DNA from: a virus
DNA length: 61,632 bases
Strand: one strand, 5' to 3'
Virus record (IMG/VR): IMGVR_UViG_3300035034_000406
Location: 1 to 61,632 of that record
In this document: positions 34,078 to 43,293 of the stretch, piece by piece
Layout: each line of letters starts with the position of its first letter
How positions within the stretch are numbered: the stretch's first letter is position 1
Notes under the pieces: model-generated
Databases searched by the model: none
Seen by the model: only the letters and a program-made list of their open reading frames with translations
What the model was told of the DNA's origin: nothing
Position numbers and translations under genes: made by a program

Positions 34078-35613
34078 ATGGCTTTTCCAAAGACCGCAGA
34101 TGCAATTGTCCAGAAGCCCATGATCGGGTTGGACACGTGGAACAACAAACGGCACAACGCGCTGCTCAAACAGGGCACGGAGTTCATGAATCGGTCGGCT
34201 TCGATCGCTATCGAGAACTACATCCCCGAACAGTACCTGCTTACCCACTGCACCATCATTGCGTCGGTTGACGTGGATACTCCCAACGTCAAGACGGGAG
34301 AGGTGGAGGAAGACGGTCAGAAGATCAACCGGCCCCACGCTGATTACCTGATCAAGCCCGACTGCAACAAGTATATCAACCAGAACGGTGATGCTTGGGA
34401 ACGCAAACTCCTGATGTCTACCTACAAGACCTTTGTAGGCGCTGAGAACTATGTAGAGCACATTCAGATCCCTGAGCTATCCAAGGGCAAGGTGATCGAC
34501 GCTGTTGCCCGTGACTTGGGCGATACGGTCTACATTGACATTCTGGTAGCCACAGACCGCAGTCACGAAGATCTCGTACGCTCCATCGAGGCCGGGGAAC
34601 TCAACACCCTCTCGATGGGTTGCACAATTGCCTACTCGGTATGCACCAAGTGCGGCAACAAAGCTGCAGACGAGACAGAGCTGTGCCGCCACATTAAGTA
34701 CGAGAAGGGTAACAAGTTTGTTGGCCCCAACGGTAAGATCCGCATCGTCGCAGAACTTTGCGGACACCACACAGATCCCGACTCGGTACACTTCATTGAA
34801 GCCTCATGGGTAGGAAACCCTGCATTCAAGGGTGCTGTCCTGCGGAACGTCCTCGACTTCAATAAGCCAGAGACAAAAGAGCCTACTCCCTATGAGCACG
34901 ACCAGCTACAGAATCTGATCCAGCAGGCGCACACAGCTACACCTACCGCTGATTGGACGGATGCCTTCCTCAAGACAGCTTCTGCCCAGATCCGTAGCGA
35001 GATCCGTGAGGAACTCTCTGCGTTTGCCAATCGTAACGCTTTTGGCGGCGGCTTTGATGATGAAGAGGAAGAGGATAGCGGCGGCGGTGATGAAGGCGGC
35101 GCTATTGAGGAAGTCTCGGATGAACTCAAAGAGAAAGTCAAGAAGAAGGTTATCCGGGACCTCAAAGACGAGATGAAGAAGGAAGATGGCGGAAACGGTG
35201 GACCTCCAAATGAGGACACAAAAGCCATGCCCGAAGCAGAACGTGCTCCGAACGATTCGATCCATCACTCCTACAAGCTGTTTGCCTCTCATTATCTGAA
35301 TGAGATTGGTGACGACAAACGTACCAAAAGGGCATTCGCTATCCTGCGCTTGATGCAAAAGGATAACGTCTTCCTTCAACACAAGAGCAGATTTGCCAAC
35401 ACAGATATTGTGACGGCAATGTATTTGTATGATCGGGACGGATTGAAGAGCCCGCAGTCTAGGGATCTCTATCTGTGCCTTCAAAAGGTAGGGGGAGCGT
35501 CTAATTACAGTAGTCTGCGGGAGTTCTTGGGTGCATGTATTAAATCGCTAGGCCGAAAGCCCTCTCAAAAAGAGGCGCTATTTCTGATCAAGAGAGCAAA
35601 AATTCTCAACTAA
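34078..35613 (+). CDS. HK97-fold prohead protease with zinc-type insertion
   Basis: 511 residues. YVEHIQIPELSKGKVIDAV (125-143) resembles the catalytic His strand, and LNTLSMGC (175-182) the Ser strand, of HK97-type prohead serine proteases. His128 and Ser179 are the likely pair. Directly after comes CTKCGNKAADETELCRH (C189, C192, C203, H205), a metal-type insert not usual in the family. The C-terminal half is acidic and Lys-rich, like a fused scaffold segment. It lies ahead of scaffold and capsid, the usual place. The protease call is by motif and context. Confidence 0.65.
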   Translation: MAFPKTADAIVQKPMIGLDTWNNKRHNALLKQGTEFMNRSASIAIENYIPEQYLLTHCTIIASVDVDTPNVKTGEVEEDGQKINRPHADYLIKPDCNKYINQNGDAWERKLLMSTYKTFVGAENYVEHIQIPELSKGKVIDAVARDLGDTVYIDILVATDRSHEDLVRSIEAGELNTLSMGCTIAYSVCTKCGNKAADETELCRHIKYEKGNKFVGPNGKIRIVAELCGHHTDPDSVHFIEASWVGNPAFKGAVLRNVLDFNKPETKEPTPYEHDQLQNLIQQAHTATPTADWTDAFLKTASAQIRSEIREELSAFANRNAFGGGFDDEEEEDSGGGDEGGAIEEVSDELKEKVKKKVIRDLKDEMKKEDGGNGGPPNEDTKAMPEAERAPNDSIHHSYKLFASHYLNEIGDDKRTKRAFAILRLMQKDNVFLQHKSRFANTDIVTAMYLYDRDGLKSPQSRDLYLCLQKVGGASNYSSLREFLGACIKSLGRKPSQKEALFLIKRAKILN

Positions 35614-35630
35614 TCGGGATTTTTTCCGTT

Positions 35631-35644
35631 TATCCATTTATACA
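35631..35644 (+). promoter_or_regulatory. Candidate late promoter motif, copy 3
   Basis: TATCCATTTATACA lies about 110 bases before the scaffold gene ATG 35754. Confidence 0.45.
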
Positions 35645-35753
35645 CTTGGTCCTATAGCGCCCAACCATACAGAGGGGTATTCCCTTCTGTATTCAAGAGG
35701 CTCCGGCTTCATAAGAAACACGGTACCGTGACAGTTTTCTGGAGGTTCAACCA

Positions 35754-37136
35754 ATGAGCAGAAATCGACTATCTTGGAAAGAGCGTCGTCGTCAAGCAGC
35801 TCGTCAAAAACAGGCAGATCCCTACACTATGAATCAGGAACGCACTCACGTGCCGACTGAGGAATATATGATTGGGGACCCTTCCGCATGGGCGGAAGAT
35901 CCTGTTGATGACGTGTCTGATCTAGATGGCACCGAACGCGACGAAATTGGAATGCCTGAGAAGCTCGACTCGACGTACGACCATAAGGACGTCGATCAGT
36001 GGAACAGCTCAGACCAATATGACAACGCTGATACCTTTGAAGCTGGCGACGATCTGGACCGTGAATCTTCGGTCCGTGAAGCTCAGGTACGCCTCGCAAA
36101 GATGCAGCGACACTTCGAGAAGAAAGCCCTTCAGTGCGTGAGAATCGCCAAGGCGCTCTTCCCCGCTGGCAATGACGATCTCATTGCTGAGCAGGCTCTC
36201 GACTTTATGCCTCTTCCTGACGACGCCGTGATCGCTACGGCTCTTCGTCTGGCAGAAGGTGATGAAGAGAAGAAGGAAGAGAAGGCCGAAGAGAAAGGCG
36301 AGGACAAAGAGGCTTCGCTTTCTTCTGAGGAAATGCTTCGCACCATGCTCGCTGAAGAGAAAGGTGAGGAAGAGGACGAAGAAGCTGACGATGCCGATGA
36401 AGGCAAAGAGGCTTCGGAGGACAAGGCCGAAGAGAAGGCCGAAGAGAAGGAAGAGGACGAAGACAAAAAGGATGAAGGCAAAAAGGACGAGAAGAAGGAA
36501 TCTTCGGTCCGTGCCATTATCCGTGAAGAGCTTCGCTCGCTTCTAGCCGCCAAGGATGATGACGGTGGCGACGATGACAAGAAGGACGACGAAAAGGACG
36601 AGAAGAAGGACGAGAAGAAGGAAGAGAAGGCCGAAGAGAAGAAGGAAGAGAAGAAGGACGACGCCAAAAAGGACGAGAAAGAGTCCAACGTGGACGTCGA
36701 TTCCATGCTCTCCGAACTCATGGCCGAAGCTGGCATGGATGAAGATGAAGATGACTCGGACGACGCCAAAGAGGCCGGTGAGGCTGAAGAGGTGGAGGAA
36801 GAGGACGAAGAGAAGGAAGCCGGTGATCTCGACGTCATGCTGAATGGCATGGACGACGATTTCGAGATGGACGCTTCGGAGCTTGGGATCGACCTCGATC
36901 CGGCTCTGGACCACCTCGACGGCGAAGCCCTTCTCGAAGAGGACGATGAAACCCTTCAAGCGCTGATGAATCGCCACTACTCGGTAGATGGTGACAAAGG
37001 CAAGAAGGCTTCTTCGGGTAGTAAAGGTATTTCGCAACTCGGGCGGGTGAAAGAGGCTGGGGCCAAAGGCGACGATTCGTTGTCGAAAATTTGGCCGCAT
37101 TCTCCCGACGTATCCGGTGTTTTCAACGGTGAGTAA
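35754..37136 (+). CDS. Scaffold/prohead core protein, highly charged
   Basis: 460 residues. It has a strong GGAGG site and lies just before the capsid genes. Residues about 160-330 are long Glu/Lys/Asp-rich repeats (units such as EEKAEEK, DEKKDEK) interrupted by ESSVRAIIREELRSLLAA. The N-terminal part contains VRLAKMQRHFEKKALQCVRIAKAL, amphipathic helices. The composition, size and location fit an internal scaffold removed by the protease. The repeat DNA (36250-36700) is built of short GAAGAGAAG-type units. Confidence 0.75.
   Translation: MSRNRLSWKERRRQAARQKQADPYTMNQERTHVPTEEYMIGDPSAWAEDPVDDVSDLDGTERDEIGMPEKLDSTYDHKDVDQWNSSDQYDNADTFEAGDDLDRESSVREAQVRLAKMQRHFEKKALQCVRIAKALFPAGNDDLIAEQALDFMPLPDDAVIATALRLAEGDEEKKEEKAEEKGEDKEASLSSEEMLRTMLAEEKGEEEDEEADDADEGKEASEDKAEEKAEEKEEDEDKKDEGKKDEKKESSVRAIIREELRSLLAAKDDDGGDDDKKDDEKDEKKDEKKEEKAEEKKEEKKDDAKKDEKESNVDVDSMLSELMAEAGMDEDEDDSDDAKEAGEAEEVEEEDEEKEAGDLDVMLNGMDDDFEMDASELGIDLDPALDHLDGEALLEEDDETLQALMNRHYSVDGDKGKKASSGSKGISQLGRVKEAGAKGDDSLSKIWPHSPDVSGVFNGE
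36250..36700 (+). repeat. Short tandem purine-rich repeats inside the scaffold gene
   Basis: Units such as GAAGAGAAGGCC and AAGGACGAGAAG recur many times and encode the Glu/Lys-rich tract. The strand is almost all purine, so length changes by slippage are likely. The opposite strand gives a long Ser-rich shadow ORF. Confidence 0.8.
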
Positions 37137-37148
37137 TCACTAGTTGAT

Positions 37149-37172
37149 CTGGGGACGGTAGCCCGTCCCCAG
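37149..37172 (+). terminator. 10-bp hairpin between scaffold and capsid genes
   Basis: CTGGGGACGG and CCGTCCCCAG pair perfectly around TAGC, 13 bases after the scaffold stop. No T-run follows. It may shield the abundant capsid mRNA or partly terminate. Confidence 0.55.
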
Positions 37173-37240
37173 AACTGGACGCGGCGTTCCGCTTTCACTG
37201 ATATAAAGTTCGCAACCAAACTTACGCTAGGAGGTCACAA

Positions 37241-37861
37241 ATGGCTCTTCCCGGTCAAGCATCCGGTGATTTCACCGAAAGCAGCTCTGCTCTACGTATT
37301 CTGTACGTAGGCACTCGTAATTCGTTCGCAGCGCAGCTTACCACTGACGGATTCACTCAGACGAATCCCCCTCAGGTAACTACCGCTGCCACTGTATCCT
37401 CGACTCTCCCGACCGCGCCAAAGCGTGGTATTCTGGGTGGATCGGTTTGCTTCACTCGTCCAGACGCTGGAAACGGCATGGTCGGTGGACCCACTGGTTC
37501 GGCACCTGCTGAAGGTGTTGTACGCCCGGTAGGTCTTTTCATTAACGATGCCTCTGGCAACGCTTATGAAAACACTCCGGCCCCCGCTTCGGGACAGGCT
37601 CCCTACCTTTCGGGTCAGGGAACCTACGGTCTGCGTCTCTATGAGACTCAGGACCTGAACACGGAGGCAGATCTGAACTGGCAAGTAGGCGATGCAGCTT
37701 ACGCCAGTCTGAATGGATACCTCACGAACGTAGCCGACGCTAACAACGCCTTTGAAATGGCTGCCGCTGGCGGTAGTCAGGCCGCACCGACAATGATTGG
37801 TGTCGTCAAGGTCGTGCCGGATTCGGTGCACGCTGAGCTTGTAATCGACCAACGCATCTAA
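37241..37861 (+). CDS. Probable capsid decoration/stabilising protein
   Basis: 206 residues with few charged residues, rich in Ala/Gly/Thr/Pro, soluble and beta-prone. AGGAGG 9 bases before the ATG is a consensus ribosome site, implying high expression. The position just before the major capsid gene is where head decoration or stabilising proteins often lie. No firm sequence match recognised. Confidence 0.5.
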   Translation: MALPGQASGDFTESSSALRILYVGTRNSFAAQLTTDGFTQTNPPQVTTAATVSSTLPTAPKRGILGGSVCFTRPDAGNGMVGGPTGSAPAEGVVRPVGLFINDASGNAYENTPAPASGQAPYLSGQGTYGLRLYETQDLNTEADLNWQVGDAAYASLNGYLTNVADANNAFEMAAAGGSQAAPTMIGVVKVVPDSVHAELVIDQRI

Positions 37862-37920
37862 GAGTGGCTGTCTCGCAAGAGATAGTTCCTCAGTGATCAA
37901 TTAAACAGGAGGCTTTTGAA

Positions 37921-38805
37921 ATGCCTGAAAACACTCAACTAGATAATGCGACTAAGCAGGAGCTGATCAGTCGCCACATCAAGACCGCCTCTGGGCGTGC
38001 TCGATTGGCTGCTTCGATGATCCAGCCCCTCCGTAGTCGTCGTGACTATTCCGCAGTTGGCCGCCGTACCTTCATGGTCGAGCAGTTGCCTGATGGAGCA
38101 CTTCCGATCTACGACAAGGACCCCGACGTAACTGCTTACGTCGTTGGTGAAGAAGGCGAGAACATTCTCGCTGTCACCAAGCCGCGTCGTGTGATTTTCC
38201 CGCTGTTCGAGATTGCATCGAACCCGGAGATCCCGATCACGCAGATCAAAGAGCGTCGCTTCGACCTCATTGAGCGTAGCCAGCAGCTTGCGAAGACCAC
38301 CATCCAAGCGGCTGAGGACGAGCGTGTATTCGCCGTTCTCGATTCGGTTGCAACCAACGGATTCGATTCGATCCCCGGTCAGGTCAACCCTGACATTCAG
38401 GTGATCGCTCCGATCAGCTCGGCTGTCCTCGCAGACGCCTTTGCTGAAATTGAGAAGCATGATCTCCGTGTCGCTCGTGTCTACATGAACGCCAAGGATT
38501 ACGCGGACATTCGTAAGTTTGGCCGTGAGATCCTCGACATTGAAACTCAGGCTACCCTGCTCAAGACTGGTCTTCAGGCCACTCTTTGGGGCGCTCAGAT
38601 CATTCTGAGCCGTCAGGTTCCGGCTGGTTTCGTATATGTCGCTTGCGAGCCTGAAATGTTCGGTCGCATCCCGGTCCGCACTGAGCTGACCGTTCTCTCC
38701 GCAGACAACCCTCGTGCTCGCACGATCGGTTTCTCGGTATTCGAGAACCTCGGTATCGGTGCTTTCAACCCTCGTGGACTCGTCCGCTTGGTTGTCCAGC
38801 GATAA
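37921..38805 (+). CDS. Major capsid protein
   Basis: 294 residues, head shell subunit. It has a consensus AGGAGG site and is followed by a very strong terminator, both fitting a highly expressed gene. HK97-like features: an N-terminal helical segment (TASGRARLAASMIQPL), an E-loop/P-domain-like region with VGEEGENILAVTKPRRVIFPLFE, QAAEDERVFAVLDSVATNG, MNAKDYADIRKFGREI and a C-terminal beta region (GRIPVRTELTVLSAD). The neighbouring protease and scaffold support the call. Confidence 0.88.
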   Translation: MPENTQLDNATKQELISRHIKTASGRARLAASMIQPLRSRRDYSAVGRRTFMVEQLPDGALPIYDKDPDVTAYVVGEEGENILAVTKPRRVIFPLFEIASNPEIPITQIKERRFDLIERSQQLAKTTIQAAEDERVFAVLDSVATNGFDSIPGQVNPDIQVIAPISSAVLADAFAEIEKHDLRVARVYMNAKDYADIRKFGREILDIETQATLLKTGLQATLWGAQIILSRQVPAGFVYVACEPEMFGRIPVRTELTVLSADNPRARTIGFSVFENLGIGAFNPRGLVRLVVQR

Positions 38806-38823
38806 GCTGACCGATCCGGTCTA

Positions 38824-38881
38824 GGGGCCTTCTAAGGCCCCACACCGACCCCTCCTAGCTCCGGCTGGGAGGGGATTTTTT
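38824..38881 (+). terminator. Double hairpin with strong intrinsic terminator
   Basis: A first hairpin GGGGCCTT/AAGGCCCC (38824-38841) is followed by CCCCTCC/GGAGGGG (38849-38874) with an inner AGC/GCT pairing, then ATTTTTT. It ends the capsid transcript. Confidence 0.92.
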
Positions 38882-38974
38882 ATGCCTTGGTGTGTTACGT
38901 GGGTAATCCCTTTGTACTCCACGTTAAGTGTGTTTAGATCCCTGTAGATCCTATCTTATATGATGGAGTCCCCA

Positions 38975-39304
38975 ATGTCTCTAAAGGATGAACTAATCAA
39001 GCTGGGTGCGTCTCGTAAAGACCTACGCCCTCAGATTCGCCCTATTCTGGCTGAACTGAAAAAGGATGCCTACACGCCCAGCAAGATCATGGACGTAGGC
39101 TTCATCCCGGACCGTGCTGCCGACCTAGCTTTGTATGCAGCAGAGCTTGCAGAAAAGGCGGCGTTCCGTCTCAACTCGCTGGCGTCGAACCCTAATGTAG
39201 ACTCTCAAGAGGTGCGTGAGGCAAAGAGCCTGTCGAAGGAAGCCAACAGGCTTGCGGATAAGATTGGTGATCTCGAAGAGGCTCTCCACAGCAAAGGCGT
39301 CTGA
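38975..39304 (+). CDS. Small late protein with LIKLG/RPIL module
   Basis: 109 residues from ATG 38975 (the frame also has ATG 38960). LKDELIKLGASRKDLRPQIR and PILAELKKD occupy residues 3-31, the module shared with the proteins at 52464, 52892 and 60959. The rest is a helical bundle-like tail (AADLALYAAELAEKAAFRL). No other function recognised. Confidence 0.72.
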   Translation: MSLKDELIKLGASRKDLRPQIRPILAELKKDAYTPSKIMDVGFIPDRAADLALYAAELAEKAAFRLNSLASNPNVDSQEVREAKSLSKEANRLADKIGDLEEALHSKGV

Positions 39305-39329
39305 TAATGTGGGTAGACCCTCTCACTTG

Positions 39330-39360
39330 GCCCTCGGTTAGAAACTAGCCGGGGGCTTTT
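39330..39360 (+). terminator. Intrinsic terminator
   Basis: GCCCTCGGTTAG pairs with CTAGCCGGGGGC (two G-U) around AAA, followed by TTTTCT. Confidence 0.88.
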
Positions 39361-39397
39361 CTGTACCTCCGTAAGACATTACTCGTGGAGTAACGAA

Positions 39398-40009
39398 ATG
39401 GAAATCAAAGACAGAGAAGCAATCATCAAGCTCGCCGTACACCCGGAGCTTACAGGGGAGGCTCGTAAGGAGACTCTCAAGATCCTCCGAAAGATAAAAG
39501 ACTCCGACTTGATGGAGATCATCGAGGGTCGAGGCCTCCTAGAGAAGTGCGTGGATGCGGGTATCATTGGGATGACCCTTCACGAGCGCTTAGAGGACCT
39601 CACAGGGCTCGAATGGTACGAGGACTACAACTCCTGCGAGACGTTCTTCGATGGGCGTATGGAGTCTGTGAGAGTCCGCAAGGCAGATGGTGGATACCAA
39701 GCCACGTACTGGTGGAACATCGAAAGTAGGGAAGGGGGGCAATCCGCACGCCCTGTTACAGGATCGGATCTAAAGGGCGTCCTACAGGGCGTGTTCAAGC
39801 AGGCAGGCGAGCCTCTCTCCGACAAGGTGTGCGAGCTTGCAGAGATTGAGAAGCCTGCTCTCAGGAAGGCAAAGAGACTGGCCTACGAAGAGATCTCTAC
39901 CATTGTAGGGGTGGACCCCGACAATCCAGAGGAAGTTTTGAGACGGGTCAAGTCCTATGTTCCCTTGCCAAAAAACCTAGAGGAAGCGAAAGAGAGGGGC
40001 CTAGCGTGA
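39398..40009 (+). CDS. Unknown late protein
   Basis: 203 residues. The N-terminus REAIIKLAVHPELTGEARKE is a divergent form of the LIKLG/LRPHIRPIL module. The middle contains a Trp/Tyr-rich segment (GYQATYWWNIESREGGQSA). No enzyme motif is visible. The stop overlaps the next GTG start by 4 bases. Confidence 0.72.
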   Translation: MEIKDREAIIKLAVHPELTGEARKETLKILRKIKDSDLMEIIEGRGLLEKCVDAGIIGMTLHERLEDLTGLEWYEDYNSCETFFDGRMESVRVRKADGGYQATYWWNIESREGGQSARPVTGSDLKGVLQGVFKQAGEPLSDKVCELAEIEKPALRKAKRLAYEEISTIVGVDPDNPEEVLRRVKSYVPLPKNLEEAKERGLA

Positions 40010-40500
40010 AGATAGCAGAGAAGATCACCAACCTGAACCAGACGTTGCAGGACCGTAAAGAGGCGCTCCTGACCATCCACGATGCGACCCTCTCCGAAGT
40101 GAGAAAGGCCTTCGAGGATGAAGAGGTGACTGTCAAAAAGGATAGGTTCTCTCCCCGGCACGTCCGCTCCGATGTGGGTATCTTCCGCTTGAACCTACAT
40201 TTGGGGGAAATTCAGGGAGTGCCACAGCACTTCGAGGTACCCTTCTTAGTCCATTTTGATGGGGACGTGACACGGGTGATCCTCCCGGCAGAGAAGAGCT
40301 TCCGGTTGGACCACGACATTTCATTTATGAATACAGCCTCTCCTGAAGAGCACGTGGGTTACTTCGGCCCCGTGGTACTCAAGACGCTGCACAAGTGCCT
40401 TGACGAGGAGTTCTTTTTGGAGAGAAACGGCTTCCCCCATAAGCTCTGGCGGGTCTATGGGAAAGTCTCGGAGAACCTGCTAAGTTTCTTCGATCAATAA
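40006..40500 (+). CDS. Unknown late protein, GTG start
   Basis: 164 residues. GTG at 40006 overlaps the previous TGA, and GAGAGGGG precedes it. A helical N-terminus (about 1-40) is followed by a beta-rich domain. No family recognised; probably co-translated with its neighbour. Confidence 0.72.
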   Translation: MKIAEKITNLNQTLQDRKEALLTIHDATLSEVRKAFEDEEVTVKKDRFSPRHVRSDVGIFRLNLHLGEIQGVPQHFEVPFLVHFDGDVTRVILPAEKSFRLDHDISFMNTASPEEHVGYFGPVVLKTLHKCLDEEFFLERNGFPHKLWRVYGKVSENLLSFFDQ

Positions 40501-40570
40501 GCCTTGACTACACCCGTGGTCCTTCCGTAAGGTACGTACCACACATGAACTGGAAAATGGAGAACGAATA

Positions 40571-41065
40571 ATGGCAGATCAAGAAGATCAAGTAGTAGCT
40601 GAAAATTACGGAGAACCCGTCTATCGCCGTCTGAGTGATGATGGACGTATCTACTGTGAGCACTGCTACGACATTGAAGGGTACGTCTACTACGATAGCG
40701 GTGCTACGTGGTGCCCCAACTGTGCTCACAACAAAGACTGGACGGATAGCGACCAGTACAATGCGGACTACGCTGAAGACCGCCGTCTCCGTAAGGAAGG
40801 CCTCAAAGAAGAGATCGGAGGCTTCACGGGGATGACCGTCTACAAGGTGGAGACGCCTAAGGGTGAGTATGCGTCCAAGAGGATCGGCTACGCTAGAAAC
40901 GGAATGGTCTTTTCAGGTTCCGGCCCACTCAAGAACCACCTTAGGAGCCGTGGTAAAGGCCATAGCAACCGTGACTGTGACGTTGTGGAGTACGAGCTTG
41001 TGGAGAAGAACCGCTGCTCGGTAGAGGAGTACGACGAGCACGACGGCTTCCCTCCCTCGGATTGA
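40571..41065 (+). CDS. Small zinc-ribbon protein
   Basis: 164 residues. CEHC (29-32) and CPNC (48-51) make a zinc ribbon. Later residues include Lys/Arg-rich and Glu-rich stretches; no enzyme motif. GGAGAACGA lies upstream. A TTGACT box at 40504 may belong to its promoter. It is the last plus-strand gene before the bidirectional terminator. Confidence 0.75.
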   Translation: MADQEDQVVAENYGEPVYRRLSDDGRIYCEHCYDIEGYVYYDSGATWCPNCAHNKDWTDSDQYNADYAEDRRLRKEGLKEEIGGFTGMTVYKVETPKGEYASKRIGYARNGMVFSGSGPLKNHLRSRGKGHSNRDCDVVEYELVEKNRCSVEEYDEHDGFPPSD

Positions 41066-41081
41066 TCGAGCACTCCCCATT

Positions 41082-41121
41082 AAAAAGCCCCTCCTAGCTA
41101 CAATGCCGGGAGGGGCTTTTT
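41082..41121. terminator. Bidirectional terminator between convergent genes
   Basis: AAAAAGCCCCTCC (41082-41094) and GGAGGGGCTTTTT (41109-41121) form a 13-bp perfect stem with an A-run and a T-run, so it works on both strands. It separates the plus-strand gene at 40571 from the minus-strand island. Confidence 0.93.
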
Positions 41122-41124
41122 GCG

Positions 41125-41661
41125 TTACAGGTGCCTCTTTATGTCTTCCGGTACATCGTCGTGGGTGAAGCAGGCGGCCATAAACACGCGCTTCTGGGCA
41201 CTGTTGAGGATACCACGAAGGGGTTTGGGTAGGTTGTTCTTAGTGACCTTTCGGGGGTCGAGACGCCACTCGTATCTACTATCCTCTGTGCGGAATCGGA
41301 AGATACGTTCCTTTGCCATATATTCAGAGACGATGGTACAGCCCACGTTCTCACTGGCATGGTGGTACACGTCCCTGAGCCAGTCGAGGATGCCATTGTC
41401 TCCGGTATAGGTGGACTTTACTACGGGAGTCCAGAAGGCCTTCTCTCCGTGGAACTCACCGCTTCCTCCACATTGTTCGCACGGGTCCTCTATCCACCGG
41501 AATCCCACATACTTCCCCTTACCATCACAGCCGGGACAAGGCTTGGGCTTAGGGGATGCCTCGCACGTCTCTTCGGACTCTTGGGGTGTCTCTTCCTTCT
41601 TCTTGAGAATGAGCTTGACCCCTTTGTACCGATTTCCTACGGCGGTTCCTAACTTACTCAC
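41125..41661 (-). CDS. DnaJ-type zinc-finger protein (minus strand)
   Basis: 178 residues with GTG start at 41661, chosen for GGGAGG on the minus strand just upstream. CPGCDGKG (42-49) and CEQCGGSG (61-68) are paired CxxCxGxG motifs as in DnaJ zinc fingers; no J domain is present. The rest (TEDSRYEWRLDPRKVTKNNL) is unrecognised. Last gene of the four-gene minus-strand operon; its start overlaps the preceding stop. Confidence 0.75.
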   Translation of the reverse strand: MSKLGTAVGNRYKGVKLILKKKEETPQESEETCEASPKPKPCPGCDGKGKYVGFRWIEDPCEQCGGSGEFHGEKAFWTPVVKSTYTGDNGILDWLRDVYHHASENVGCTIVSEYMAKERIFRFRTEDSRYEWRLDPRKVTKNNLPKPLRGILNSAQKRVFMAACFTHDDVPEDIKRHL

Positions 41662-42250
41662 TGCGTGCCTCCCAGAGTTCATCGAGTCTCTGAAACTCTT
41701 GACGTACAACCTCTTGCGCTGTCCTCAGAGCCTCTCCAAAGGCTTCCAACTCCTCTCGACGATCCTCAGGTACATCATCGTACCAGCCGTTCTCTACGGC
41801 TTGTCGGAACCTTTTGTACTCATAGTGGGGCTTGGTTCCGTAGTCGTCACAGAACGAGAAGCCATCTTCTTCGATCTTCCCCTCCCACTTGGATCGTGGG
41901 AGCACAGGGATTGACTCGTAGCCGTCATACACGATGTAGGGTACAGACGTCTCAGGAAGGCCGAACTTTTTGAACCTTCGGATTCGCCCCACCTTCAAGG
42001 CGATCCACCTACAGACCATGAAGGCGTAGTACCGGCTCATACTCCCGGTATTGTAGTTGAAGCCCAGCTTGGACGACCCCCTATCATAGGCGAGCCCCTC
42101 ATCAGTACGTAGGCCGTTAACCGTACAGTCTTGCCTATCCTCCACCTCCTCCCAGAGGTCAGAGGCAGGTCGGAAGTTCTCTTCCATGAAGGCGAGCATC
42201 TCCCGCTTAGCCTTCTGGCTCTTGGTAGATACGGACACTGTGTATCCCAT
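41654..42250 (-). CDS. Unknown protein (minus strand)
   Basis: 198 residues, charged and Tyr/Trp/Phe-rich (for example RYYAFMVCRWIALK). No recognised domain. It is directly coupled to the neighbours at both ends. The composition differs from the virion genes around it and suggests an early or host-takeover role, as an inference from operon isolation. Confidence 0.72.
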   Translation of the reverse strand: MGYTVSVSTKSQKAKREMLAFMEENFRPASDLWEEVEDRQDCTVNGLRTDEGLAYDRGSSKLGFNYNTGSMSRYYAFMVCRWIALKVGRIRRFKKFGLPETSVPYIVYDGYESIPVLPRSKWEGKIEEDGFSFCDDYGTKPHYEYKRFRQAVENGWYDDVPEDRREELEAFGEALRTAQEVVRQEFQRLDELWEARSE

Positions 42251-42948
42251 TACTCGTCTCCTCGCTTCTCGATCCTATTCAGGATACGCTCAGCCGTTTT
42301 GAGAGCGTCCTCTTTCTGTCCATTTTCCAGCTCCCTAGCAGCACGTTTCAGTGCTCTCTTAGCGAGGAACCGATTGGTTCTCTGAAAGCCTCGGAACTCT
42401 TCATTGGTTCCGGTATGGGTCGGGACCTCCGACGTCTTCTCGACCTTCTCGACGATCCCCCGGAGGCCTTCGAGGTTCAGGGCATCCTTCTCGGGGTTGG
42501 CTAGGAGAGTCTCCAGAGCCTCAGTACAGGCGGCCAGTTGCTCAGAGCCCTTGTACTTCCAGTGTGGGATGCTCTCGTCAGGCTCGACGGCATCGTAGAA
42601 CTCGAAGCCTTCGTACTCACCATCCCGTCGCCCCTCGATTAGGGCCACGGCAGCTTCGAGGCTACCTTCACGGGCTTTCTCAACCCGACGCCAGTCCGTC
42701 ATTTCGTTTTCCCAACTGCGGAGCCTATTTCTGTACCGCCGCATCTGGTTGTCGTATTCCTTTTCAGCCCACTCAGGCATCGGGTCAGGCTTCTCCGGCT
42801 CTTCCGGCTTCTCTAGTGACGGCTCGTAGTACCAGCCAGCAGAGTCCCTATCACGGAACACCTGCATACAGATACGGTACCAGTCCTCTTCATCACGGAT
42901 GACGAAGGGGGTATCCCCGTGCTTCTCATTGAAAATGACAATCTTCAT
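42250..42948 (-). CDS. Unknown protein (minus strand)
   Basis: 232 residues. The start MKIVIFNEKHGDTPF is an alpha/beta-like segment. The middle is very rich in Glu/Pro/Trp/Arg (EKPEEPEKPDPMPEWAEKEY) and the end is helical Arg/Lys/Glu. No family recognised. The stop and the next gene's start meet at 42250. Confidence 0.72.
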   Translation of the reverse strand: MKIVIFNEKHGDTPFVIRDEEDWYRICMQVFRDRDSAGWYYEPSLEKPEEPEKPDPMPEWAEKEYDNQMRRYRNRLRSWENEMTDWRRVEKAREGSLEAAVALIEGRRDGEYEGFEFYDAVEPDESIPHWKYKGSEQLAACTEALETLLANPEKDALNLEGLRGIVEKVEKTSEVPTHTGTNEEFRGFQRTNRFLAKRALKRAARELENGQKEDALKTAERILNRIEKRGDE

Positions 42949-42957
42949 ATTGGTTCC

Positions 42958-43293
42958 TCAGTAGACTCGTAGGCGATTGTGTACTTCTCTCATTTCCCGG
43001 TGGCATTCGTCAATGAAGCGTTCTTCGGAGGTACGGGTATCACGGGGACCCTGCTCCCAATGCTCTGACGTCTCCAGATGCTCTCTATCGAGCCCCTCAG
43101 CAGCTTCGACCTTCTCCAGAAACTCGTCAGCGTCCGGTTCGTACTGAAACTCGTAGTAGTGAACGAACTCGACGCTATCATCGGCCTCGTCATGTGCGAC
43201 GATATGAAAAATACGCATCAGACGGTCTTGGGGGTCCGTAGGATCGACCAGACGGCGGTAGGTCTTGCCAACGAAAAATCGGAGTGTATCCAT
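42958..43293 (-). CDS. Small acidic protein, first gene of the minus-strand operon
   Basis: 111 residues from the ATG at 43293 (GAGAGGA upstream on the minus strand). Acidic, with a beta-rich first half (LRFFVGKTYRRLVDPTDP). No family recognised. The 170 bases beyond it form a divergent intergenic region that must hold promoters for both strands. Confidence 0.72.
   Translation of the reverse strand: MDTLRFFVGKTYRRLVDPTDPQDRLMRIFHIVAHDEADDSVEFVHYYEFQYEPDADEFLEKVEAAEGLDREHLETSEHWEQGPRDTRTSEERFIDECHREMREVHNRLRVY

Noticed and set aside
36131-36850. Long Ser-rich ORF on the minus strand over the scaffold gene
   Set aside because: It mirrors the Glu/Lys repeat DNA of the scaffold gene; no ribosome site, promoter or coding-like composition.
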